NCBI GenBank assembly: GCA_903834515.1
Contig: CAILJM010000011.1
Coordinates: 62,001 to 126,000, forward strand
Reading direction: 5' to 3'
DNA: 64,000 bases
Source: an uncultured Actinomycetes bacterium
GTDB lineage: Bacteria > Actinomycetota > Actinomycetes > Nanopelagicales > Nanopelagicaceae
Below the pieces are notes generated by a model, which did no database searches, was not told where the DNA came from, and saw nothing but the letters and a program-made list of their open reading frames with translations. Of the stretch, positions 57,056-63,882 are shown in pieces (within the stretch, counting starts at the first letter, position 1; each line of letters opens with the position of its first letter). The translations under genes and the position numbers were made by a program.

Positions 57056-57255
57056 AAGACCTTGATTACAGAGGGTTGCGTTGCCCGATCCCTATCATCA
57101 ACTTATCTCGCGAGATTCTCGATTTACCTAACGGCGAGGTAGTGAAACTAGTAAGTGATGATCCGGCCACATGGCCCGATCTACAAGCGTGGGCGAGAAT
57201 GACCAAGCGAGAAGTGGCCAAAATTGACGAAATCACATTCACGATAAAGAAATAG
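57052..57255 (+). CDS. TusA/SirA-family sulfur-carrier-like protein
   Basis: 67 aa, a single TusA fold: DYRGLRCPIPIINLSREI with the persulfide Cys11 in CPxP, GEVVKLVSDDPATWPDLQAWA, then the final strand. Normally receives sulfur from IscS. ATGA coupling to a desulfurase-like gene without a PLP lysine makes the donor question open. Converges with the kinase gene. Confidence 0.85.
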   Translation: MKDLDYRGLRCPIPIINLSREILDLPNGEVVKLVSDDPATWPDLQAWARMTKREVAKIDEITFTIKK

Positions 57256-57288
57256 GAAAACGTTCTACTTCAAGTGAATCAAGAGTAT

Positions 57289-58278
57289 TTAGCCAACGAG
57301 TCTTGGCGAAATCTTCGTTGCAATCTCTGAAGCAGCCGATTCGCCATAACTCTCGGTAAATCGAGACATGAAGCCAGCCTCATCGAATCGATACTCCTGG
57401 GTCCCTACCGTCTCCAGGCAGTAAGTCGCCAACATTGAACCGAGTTGAGCGCTTCGTTCATGATCAAAGCCCCACGATATACCGGCGAGGAATCCGGCTC
57501 GGAAGGCATCGCCTACACCTGTTGGGTCTGTCTTAGAGCGCTCTTGCGCGCATGGGACTTTAATCGTCGGCTTGCCGTGCTCTTCAATACGAGCACCAAA
57601 TGAACCTAGGGTTACGACTCGTACTTCGACTTCATTGAAGAGCTCTTCATCGCTCCAGCCAGTCTTTTGAAGTGTGAGCGCCAGCTCATACTCGTTCATC
57701 AAGAGATATTGCGCTCCACGAACAAGATTCTTAATATCTTCACCCTCCATGCGAGCAAGTTGTTGGGAGGGGTCTGCTGCGAACGGAATTTTCAAATCTC
57801 GGGCCGCTTGTGAATGTCTCAGCATCGCAGCCGGATCATCGGGTGAAATAACCAAGAGATCTAGTCCGCCAACAGCAGAAGAGATCGGACCAATTTCAAT
57901 CTCACGAGCTTCACTCATCGCACCTGGAAAAAATGAGGCGATCTGATTGAGCGACTTATCTGTTGTCACCATAAATGTTGCGGTGTGCAGCTCTTTAGAA
58001 ATTTGTGCATGTGAGGTATCTACGCCGTGGCGCGTTAACCAAGAATCGTAATCTGCCCAATCCTTACCGACGGCAGCGATAAGAATGGGATTAAGTCCGA
58101 GCACCCCCATGCCAAATGCAATATTTCCAGCAACTCCCCCGCGACGAATCTCAAGGGTATCCACGAGGAATGAGAGTGAGACCTTCGCCAGTGAACCCTC
58201 CACCAAGGAGTCAGTGAATTCTCCTGGAAAGGTCATTAAGTGATCGCGACCAATAGACCCTGCAACACCAATTTTCAT
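57289..58278 (-). CDS. PfkB-family carbohydrate kinase, adenosine kinase-like
   Basis: 329 aa. GGVAGNIAFGMGVLG near 47-62 and anion-hole DPTGVGDAFRAGFL near 257-270 are the two PfkB signatures. Closest in position and look to mycobacterial AdoK (Rv2202c), which also lies beside ctaC. Substrate is inferred, not shown. TACCTT-N6-ATG suggests a leaderless message. Confidence 0.82.
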   Translation of the reverse strand: MKIGVAGSIGRDHLMTFPGEFTDSLVEGSLAKVSLSFLVDTLEIRRGGVAGNIAFGMGVLGLNPILIAAVGKDWADYDSWLTRHGVDTSHAQISKELHTATFMVTTDKSLNQIASFFPGAMSEAREIEIGPISSAVGGLDLLVISPDDPAAMLRHSQAARDLKIPFAADPSQQLARMEGEDIKNLVRGAQYLLMNEYELALTLQKTGWSDEELFNEVEVRVVTLGSFGARIEEHGKPTIKVPCAQERSKTDPTGVGDAFRAGFLAGISWGFDHERSAQLGSMLATYCLETVGTQEYRFDEAGFMSRFTESYGESAASEIATKISPRLVG

Positions 58279-58284
58279 AGGTGA

Positions 58285-58290
58285 AAGGTA
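58285..58290 (-). promoter_or_regulatory. -10 element of the kinase gene, leaderless
   Basis: Minus-strand TACCTT, then TCACCT and ATG. Confidence 0.5.
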
Positions 58291-58316
58291 ATAGCGTTAA
58301 GAACTAAAAGATGATT

Positions 58317-58691
58317 TTAGTTAAATGAATCGCCGCAGGCACATGAACCTTGTGCATTTGGATTATCAATGGTGAAGCCCTGCTTCTCGATTGTGTCAAC
58401 GAAATCAATCGAAGCGCCCATGAGATATGGAGTACTCATCTTGTCGGTAACGACTTTAACGCTTCCGAAAGTTGAGACGGTATCGCCATCAAGTGCCCGG
58501 TCGTCGAAGTAGAGCTGGTAACGAAGCCCAGAGCATCCACCAGGTTGAACAGCGACGCGAAGTGAGAGATCGGTGCGACCTTCTTGGTCGAGCAAAGCCT
58601 CTACCTTTGCGGCGGCGACATCAGTGAGAAGAATGCCAGTCGCAGTGCTTACAGATTGGATTGAAATATCAGTAGTTGTCTCGGTGCTCAT
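58317..58691 (-). CDS. erpA: Iron-sulfur cluster carrier protein (ErpA/HesB A-type)
   Basis: 124 aa. A-type carrier with the three cluster-binding cysteines: Cys53 in GGCSG, Cys117 and Cys119 in SCACGD. Delivers Fe-S clusters to target proteins; nadA, which needs a 4Fe-4S cluster, is the divergent neighbour. ATG at 58691 is supported by TAAAGT 7 bases upstream; a longer frame to 58733 would cross the nadA start. Confidence 0.92.
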   Translation of the reverse strand: MSTETTTDISIQSVSTATGILLTDVAAAKVEALLDQEGRTDLSLRVAVQPGGCSGLRYQLYFDDRALDGDTVSTFGSVKVVTDKMSTPYLMGASIDFVDTIEKQGFTIDNPNAQGSCACGDSFN

Positions 58692-58698
58692 GGGGGAA

Positions 58699-58714
58699 AC
58701 TTTACCCCTAAGAT
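58699..58714. promoter_or_regulatory. Back-to-back leaderless promoters of erpA and nadA
   Basis: ACTTTA (TAAAGT on the minus strand, 7 bases before erpA ATG) and TAAGAT (6 bases before nadA ATG) lie 4 bp apart, so the two promoters must compete for RNA polymerase. Confidence 0.6.
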
Positions 58715-58720
58715 CTCTAT

Positions 58721-59869
58721 ATGGCTTCTCCATTGACAGACCTGCTACTCATGGGTCGCGAACGGGATCTCGATAGCGAGCGTGGGGTCTCTTGTGAAGG
58801 AGCCTTGCCCCTCGCCTCAGATCCGGCGCTCGTGGAGCGTGCGAAAAAGGCCCGAGCGGCGCTTGGCTCGCGAGCAATGATTCTCGGACACCATTACCAA
58901 CGTGATGAGGTCATCGAATTTGCCGATATCACCGGAGATTCTTTTAAGTTGGCACAGGCCGCAGCCTCTAACCCCGAAGCAGAGTTGATTCTCTTCTGCG
59001 GCGTCCACTTTATGGCCGAGAGCGCAGATATCCTCACCACCTCTGAGCAGAAGGTAATCCTCCCGGATCTGGCGGCGGGTTGCTCTATGGCTGATATGGC
59101 GGCAGCAAACCAAGTTCAAGATGCCTGGCAGACCTTCCAGCGATTAGGAATCGCCTCTCGAACTATCCCCATTACTTATATGAACTCCACGGCAGCAATC
59201 AAGTCATTTACGGGCGAGAATGGCGGCACGGTCTGCACATCCTCGAATGCCGAACGCGCGATGAGTTGGGCCCTTGAACGCGGTGAGAAAATATTTTTCT
59301 TACCTGACCAACATTTGGGCCGGAACACGGCAGTTCTTAAACTTGGCCTATCGCTCTCTGATTGTGTCGTCTGGAACCCTTGGCAGAAGAATGGTGGTCT
59401 CACTGATGATCAACTTCTTCGGGCGAAGATTATTTTATGGCGAGGACACTGCTCGGTTCATGGCCGCTTCTCTCTCCAGAACATCAATGATGTCCGCGCC
59501 CGAGTATCGAATGTCCAAGTTTTAGTCCATCCAGAATGCCAGCATGAAGTGGTCTCACATGCCGATCTCGTGGGGTCAACCGAATTTATTATTCACAGCA
59601 TCGAGAACTCGGCACCAGGCTCTCGTTGGGCGATTGGAACTGAACTCAATCTTGTCCAGCGCCTTGCGCGCAAATTCCCAGATCGAGAGATCCTCTTCTT
59701 AGATAAAACAGTCTGCTACTGCTCAACAATGAATCGTATTGATCTGCCGCACCTCGTCTGGGCGATGGAAACACTCCTTACCGGTCGGATCGTAAATCAG
59801 ATCAAGGTGGAGTCATCCATTGCCCACTTCTCGAAAGTTGCACTAGATCGGATGCTGGCCCTACCGTAA
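58721..59869 (+). CDS. nadA: Quinolinate synthase
   Basis: Condenses iminoaspartate with dihydroxyacetone phosphate in NAD synthesis; uses a 4Fe-4S cluster. 382 aa. LGHHYQRDEVIEFAD, ILFCGVHFMAESA, YMNSTAAIKSF, HPECQHEV and KTVCYCSTMN provide substrate and cluster residues. The start ATG 58721 fits a leaderless mRNA. No nadB or nadC is adjacent. Confidence 0.95.
   Translation: MASPLTDLLLMGRERDLDSERGVSCEGALPLASDPALVERAKKARAALGSRAMILGHHYQRDEVIEFADITGDSFKLAQAAASNPEAELILFCGVHFMAESADILTTSEQKVILPDLAAGCSMADMAAANQVQDAWQTFQRLGIASRTIPITYMNSTAAIKSFTGENGGTVCTSSNAERAMSWALERGEKIFFLPDQHLGRNTAVLKLGLSLSDCVVWNPWQKNGGLTDDQLLRAKIILWRGHCSVHGRFSLQNINDVRARVSNVQVLVHPECQHEVVSHADLVGSTEFIIHSIENSAPGSRWAIGTELNLVQRLARKFPDREILFLDKTVCYCSTMNRIDLPHLVWAMETLLTGRIVNQIKVESSIAHFSKVALDRMLALP
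59862..59867 (+). promoter_or_regulatory. -10 element of the DUF3043 gene, leaderless
   Basis: TACCGT overlaps the last codons of nadA; AACCTC and ATG 59874 follow. Confidence 0.45.
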
Positions 59870-59873
59870 CCTC

Positions 59874-60404
59874 ATGAGCGAGAACACAGAAGATAAAAAA
59901 GGTCGCGCAACACCAAAGCGCAAAGATGCCGAGGCACGCCTTAAAGTGAATTCGTTGGCTCCTTCAGTCAGCAAGGAGGCAAAGGCCCGCGATCGAGCTT
60001 TAGAGAAGTCTCGTCGAATCGAAGGCCGAGCTGCATTTATGCGTGGCGACGAGAACGCCCTTCCAGCTCGTGATCGTGGTGCCGCTCGCAAATGGGTTCG
60101 CAATTACATCGATTCGCGTCGAACGATTGGCGAATATTTCCTACCAACAATCATGATTGTTCTTGTGCTCACAGCAATCCCCGTAAAGGGAGTTCAACTT
60201 CTCGCAATCCTCTTCATGTACGGCGCGATGCTCTATTCGCTCTTCTCGGCCTTTTTCATCGGCCGCAAAATCAAGAAGCTCGTCGCTGAGAAATTCCCTA
60301 ACGAGCCGCTCAAAGGTATTGGTATTTATGGTTGGTTGCGCTCGACTCAGATGAGAAGAATGCGCGCGCCTGCACCACAGGTAAAGCGCGGCGATTCAAT
60401 TTAA
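59874..60404 (+). CDS. DUF3043 membrane protein
   Basis: 176 aa, actinobacteria-specific family of unknown function. Basic, Lys/Arg-rich N-terminal third, the conserved ARDRGAARKWVRNYIDSRR before two membrane helices (about 91-137), and a basic C-terminus. Topology suggests both ends in the cytoplasm. Starts 4 bases after nadA. Confidence 0.85.
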   Translation: MSENTEDKKGRATPKRKDAEARLKVNSLAPSVSKEAKARDRALEKSRRIEGRAAFMRGDENALPARDRGAARKWVRNYIDSRRTIGEYFLPTIMIVLVLTAIPVKGVQLLAILFMYGAMLYSLFSAFFIGRKIKKLVAEKFPNEPLKGIGIYGWLRSTQMRRMRAPAPQVKRGDSI

Positions 60405-60460
60405 GATTCTCTAGCTAACGGTTTTTAGCTAAAACCTCTAGATAAAGAGACCGGATTAAA

Positions 60461-60485
60461 AGCCCTAAGCCCGAGGCTTAGGGCT
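60461..60485. terminator. Bidirectional terminator between DUF3043 and the aldo/keto reductase
   Basis: Perfect 11-bp stem AGCCCTAAGCC/GGCTTAGGGCT with a 3-base loop; on the minus strand TTTTAA follows, on the plus strand CTCTCTGTTTT. It includes the stop codon of the reductase gene. Confidence 0.85.
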
Positions 60486-61463
60486 CTCTGTTTTGAGCGG
60501 ATCGCGCTCTGGCAGAGCCCCTAATGCAAGGTCGATCGACTTTAATGTCGCTGCATCCAAAACAATTCCTGACGCTTTCACATTATCTTTTACTTGGCTT
60601 GGTTTAGTTGCGCCCATAATTACCGAAGCAACATTCTTATTCTGAAGAGCCCATGCAAGTGCCAGTTGACCCATTGTGAGATCGAGTGACTCTGCAATCG
60701 GTTTCAACTTCTGAACGGTCTCTAGAACCTCATCGCGCATCCATCGAGAGATCATGGCAGAGCCCGACTTATCTCGAGCGCGCGAACCGACAGGTGCTTT
60801 CTTGCCCGGTAAATATTTTCCGGTGAGAACGCCTTGTGCCATCGGTGACCAGACGATTTGGCTGATTCCCTCTCTTTCGCAGAGTGGAACGACTTCACTC
60901 TCGATAACCCGCCACAACATCGAGTATTGAGGTTGGCTCGAAACGAAACGATCAAAGTTATTCTCTTTCTGATATTGCAGTGCTGCCGCAATCTGCGGAG
61001 CGCTCCATTCAGAGAAACCGATGTAGTGAACCTTGCCTTGACGCACGAGATCTTCAAAAGCCTTCAAGGTCTCTTCGAGAGGGGTCTCATAATCGAAACG
61101 ATGTGCCTGGTACAAATCAATGTGATCAGTTCCCAACCGCTTGAGCGAGGCGTGAGCGGACTCCATGATGTGCTTACGAGAAAGTCCGCGGTCGTTCTTT
61201 CCACTACCCGTAGGCCAGTAAACCTTCGTGAAGAGTTCGTATGACTCTCGTCGGACGCCTTTGAGCGCTTTACCGAGCACAGTCTCAGCCTTGGTTCCGG
61301 CGTAGACATCGGCAGTGTCAAGGGTGGTTATTCCGAGGTCAAGAGCAGTTCGAACACAACTTATCGCTGCCTCTTGCTCGACCTGGCTACCGTGAGTAAT
61401 CCAGTTCCCATAAGAAATTTCCGAGACATACATTCCACTATTACCAAGGCGACGATATTCCAT
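60465..61463 (-). CDS. Aldo/keto reductase (potassium-channel beta-subunit-like)
   Basis: 332 aa TIM barrel. Catalytic tetrad visible in LDTADVYAGTKAETVLG (Asp, Tyr), LFTKVYW (Lys) and YQAHRFD (His); C-terminal NADPH site GATKPSQVKDN. Closest to the YghZ/KvBeta group of NADPH-dependent aldehyde reductases. Predicted leaderless (TACTCT-N7-ATG). The gene ends within the terminator hairpin. Confidence 0.9.
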   Translation of the reverse strand: MEYRRLGNSGMYVSEISYGNWITHGSQVEQEAAISCVRTALDLGITTLDTADVYAGTKAETVLGKALKGVRRESYELFTKVYWPTGSGKNDRGLSRKHIMESAHASLKRLGTDHIDLYQAHRFDYETPLEETLKAFEDLVRQGKVHYIGFSEWSAPQIAAALQYQKENNFDRFVSSQPQYSMLWRVIESEVVPLCEREGISQIVWSPMAQGVLTGKYLPGKKAPVGSRARDKSGSAMISRWMRDEVLETVQKLKPIAESLDLTMGQLALAWALQNKNVASVIMGATKPSQVKDNVKASGIVLDAATLKSIDLALGALPERDPLKTESPKPRA

Positions 61464-61470
61464 ACGCTAG

Positions 61471-61480
61471 AGAGTACTCT
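61471..61480. promoter_or_regulatory. Palindromic divergent leaderless promoter core
   Basis: AGAGTACTCT is a perfect 10-bp palindrome that gives TACTCT on both strands, 7 bases before the reductase ATG and 6 bases before the small membrane protein ATG. The whole gap is 23 bp. Confidence 0.6.
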
Positions 61481-61486
61481 GTAGAT

Positions 61487-61708
61487 ATGAAGATGCCATC
61501 CCCCTTGGTTACCCGATTCGGGATTTTTTTGGGCTTACTCGCACCTGCTCTCCTTTTTGCAGCGCCAGCCTTTGCTGAAAGTGACGGCGGGCCCCACGTC
61601 CAGGAAGAGCGGTTAAGTCTGGAAGGCCTGCCGATTCTCCTCGTGATTTTTGCGCTCATCATCGCCGTCGGACTCGCCTATGTAATTGGGAGACGTTCTC
61701 GAAAATAG
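61487..61708 (+). CDS. Small secreted/membrane protein of unknown function
   Basis: 73 aa. Signal-like hydrophobic stretch (10-28) ending in APAFAES, a short acidic extracellular segment, then a transmembrane helix (about 47-67) and a basic end GRRSRK. Topology: outside loop, inside tail. No family recognised. It precedes the cobalamin riboswitch but is separated from it. Confidence 0.65.
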   Translation: MKMPSPLVTRFGIFLGLLAPALLFAAPAFAESDGGPHVQEERLSLEGLPILLVIFALIIAVGLAYVIGRRSRK

Positions 61709-61734
61709 ATTTACCTTCATGCTAAGTTTCATCT

Positions 61735-61870
61735 GCTCGGGGATCGGGAGCTCACGCTAACGACCTCAGAGTGTTTCTTGAAAGAGCGAAGTCCGGTGAA
61801 ATTCCGACGCTGTCCCGCAACTGTAAAGAAGTGCAATTTGCGCTTCTAAGCCAGGTCGCCTCTCTCACGA
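61735..61870 (+). ncRNA. Cobalamin riboswitch aptamer
   Basis: Core elements are clear: GAAGTCCGGTGAAATTCCG, GCTGTCCCGCAACTGTA and the B12 box AAGCCAGGTCGCC (61848-61860). TAAGTT at 61723-61728 may be the -10. Boundaries are approximate. Controls btuF-btuC-btuD. Confidence 0.9.
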
Positions 61871-61880
61871 ATCGAAGTAT

Positions 61881-61902
61881 CCGACCTCGGAGGAAGGTCG
61901 GG
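61881..61902 (+). promoter_or_regulatory. Switching hairpin of the cobalamin riboswitch
   Basis: CCGACCT pairs with AGGTCGG. CGACCT (61882-61887) could equally pair with AGGTCG (61853-61858) inside the B12 box, giving a mutually exclusive structure. Confidence 0.55.
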
Positions 61903-61960
61903 CCTTTCACTGAATCGGTTCGTGTTTCAAATACAGACCGTTCATCGAATAGCCCCCTTT

Positions 61961-61988
61961 CTCCCTCATTCTCGTGAGGGAGTTTTTT
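61961..61988 (+). terminator. Intrinsic terminator overlapping the btuF ribosome-binding site
   Basis: CTCCCTCA/TGAGGGAG stem, 6-base loop, then six T's. The 3' arm GAGGGAG is also the only Shine-Dalgarno candidate, 7 bases before the btuF ATG (61990). Confidence 0.85.
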
Positions 61989-61989
61989 A

Positions 61990-62841
61990 ATGCGCAAGAT
62001 AGTAATCCGATCGATCGTGCTCGCGCTTTTCGTAATTCCAACATCGGGCGTACCGATCGCATTCAGCGCGAACTCATCCCCGCAGCGGATCGTCTCGTTA
62101 TCTCCAAGTGCGACAGAAGATCTCTTCGCTCTTGGTGCCGGCAAACAAGTAATCGCGGTCGATTCACTCTCAAATTATCCAACCCGAGTACCGATTTCAG
62201 ATTTAGATGCATTCTCTCCAAACGTGGAAGCTATCGCTTCGCGCAAGCCTGATCTTGTAATTTTGCAATCATCTGCCACCAAGGCGCAATCAGTAAAGCA
62301 GGCGCTTGAAAAACTTCATATACCTGTCTATTTTGAAGTAACTCCAGATACGGTTGATGGTGCTTACGCAGAAATTCTTGCTCTCGGCAATGCCACAGGT
62401 CATTCTGCACAATCCAATCGACTTGTTACTGCAATGAAGGCTTCGATCGCCAAGGCAATCGCGGTTGGGCGTAGATCATTTCCTCTGACAATTTTTCATG
62501 AAGTAGATAACACCCTCTACTCGGCAACATCGAAAACTTTTATTGGTCGTGTCTATTCAGATTTCAATACGATAAATATTGCCGATGCTGCCGATACCGC
62601 CGATAGTTATGGGTATCCACAGCTCACAAGTGAATATGTCATTAAGGCTAATCCGGCTGTTATTTTTCTATCCGATGGAGAGAAGGTAAAAAACGTAGCC
62701 TCTCGTGCGGGTTGGAATACTGTCGCTGCCGTTGCGAACCGCCACGTTGTTGTATTGCCGGACGATATTCCTTCTCGATGGGGGCCACGCTTGGTGAATT
62801 TTTATCAATTTGTCTCCACTCATGTGAAAGCAATTAAGTAG
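61990..62841 (+). CDS. btuF: Cobalamin ABC transporter substrate-binding protein
   Basis: 283 aa. Cleavable signal peptide (about 1-26, ending AFSA), then the BtuF/FhuD-type helical-backbone fold: RIVSLSPSATEDLFALGAGKQVIAV, NVEAIASRKPDLVIL, and the C-terminal NRHVVVLPDDIPSRWGPRL. No lipobox cysteine, unusual for a binding protein of a monoderm. The riboswitch upstream identifies B12 or a precursor as ligand. Confidence 0.88.
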   Translation: MRKIVIRSIVLALFVIPTSGVPIAFSANSSPQRIVSLSPSATEDLFALGAGKQVIAVDSLSNYPTRVPISDLDAFSPNVEAIASRKPDLVILQSSATKAQSVKQALEKLHIPVYFEVTPDTVDGAYAEILALGNATGHSAQSNRLVTAMKASIAKAIAVGRRSFPLTIFHEVDNTLYSATSKTFIGRVYSDFNTINIADAADTADSYGYPQLTSEYVIKANPAVIFLSDGEKVKNVASRAGWNTVAAVANRHVVVLPDDIPSRWGPRLVNFYQFVSTHVKAIK

Positions 62842-62850
62842 GAGTCAGAC

Positions 62851-63882
62851 ATGATCAACGTGCGCCGCGAGAAAGAATCAGGGATCGAGCCAATTTGGAA
62901 TTGGCAAATCACTGCCGCTTGCGCTCTTGTGCTTCTATTCGTGGGAATTGCGGCGATCAGTTTCGGTCCAATTAACATCGCCTTCGCTGACATCGTTCGC
63001 ACCGTCTTAGGAATTCACGGAGGCCTATCCGGACAAGATCGGACCGTACTCCTCGATCTTCGGTTGCCAAGGGTTTTGTTGGCAGCCCTCGTTGGAGCAG
63101 CACTTGCGACAAGTGGAGCGGTATATCAATCTGTCTTTCGCAACCCCCTCGCCGACCCGTACTTGTTAGGTGCAGCGAGTGGCGCAGGACTGGGGGCCAC
63201 GATTGCAATAATCAATGCACACGGAGACGTGTACAGCCTTCTTCCTATCTTCTCTTTTGTCGGCGGGACTTTGGCTGTCCTTACATCGTTCTTCATATCT
63301 GGTCGTTTTTTTGCCGAACCTCAATCGTTGCTTTTGAGCGGGATAGCGGTTGGCTCATTTGCGACGGCAATTCAAACCTACCTCCAACAGCGACATAGTT
63401 CGTCCTTGAGACCGGTCTACTCCTGGATATTGGGCGAACTCACTGTTGCCAACTGGCAAATAGTCACATGGTCGTCAATCTACATTTTACTCGCCCTCGC
63501 CATTCTGATCTCGATCTCAAAACAACTCGACGGACTGATGCTCAGCGATGAAGAATCTTTCTCGCTCGGTATCAATCCAAATCGACTGCGTATCATCGCA
63601 GTGAGCGCGGCAACGCTGGCGACCGCCACCGCGGTCTCGGCATCCGGCCTGATCGGATTCGTGGGAATCGTCGTGCCTCATCTTGTTCGAGGGATTACTC
63701 ATCGCGTTACAAATCGGAACTTACTTACTGTTGCTCTCGCTGGCGCCGGTTTTCTTGTATTGGCTGACCTAGGAGCTCGAACTCTTCTCTCTCCCGCCGA
63801 ACTCCCCATTGGAGTTATAACCGCCTTCGTAGGCGCACCCTTCTTCCTAGTAGTTCTTCGTCGCCGAAGGAGCGCATCTTAA
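62851..63882 (+). CDS. btuC: Cobalamin ABC transporter permease
   Basis: 343 aa, FecCD family with about ten membrane helices. LRLPRVLLAALVGAALATSGAVYQSVFRNPLADPYLLG is abbreviated here as RLPRVL...NPLADPYLLG; GLIGFVGIVVPHLVRG is the ATPase-coupling region. AGGAG ribosome-binding site 9 bases after btuF. Confidence 0.92.
   Translation: MINVRREKESGIEPIWNWQITAACALVLLFVGIAAISFGPINIAFADIVRTVLGIHGGLSGQDRTVLLDLRLPRVLLAALVGAALATSGAVYQSVFRNPLADPYLLGAASGAGLGATIAIINAHGDVYSLLPIFSFVGGTLAVLTSFFISGRFFAEPQSLLLSGIAVGSFATAIQTYLQQRHSSSLRPVYSWILGELTVANWQIVTWSSIYILLALAILISISKQLDGLMLSDEESFSLGINPNRLRIIAVSAATLATATAVSASGLIGFVGIVVPHLVRGITHRVTNRNLLTVALAGAGFLVLADLGARTLLSPAELPIGVITAFVGAPFFLVVLRRRRSAS

Noticed and set aside
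57292-57307. Hairpin GCCAA/TTGGC between the TusA-like gene and the kinase
   Set aside because: 5-bp stem inside the kinase gene with no U-tract; likely chance.
60419-60436. AT-rich hairpin GGTTTT/AAAACC after the DUF3043 gene
   Set aside because: Weak compared with the 11-bp terminator just downstream; not listed separately.
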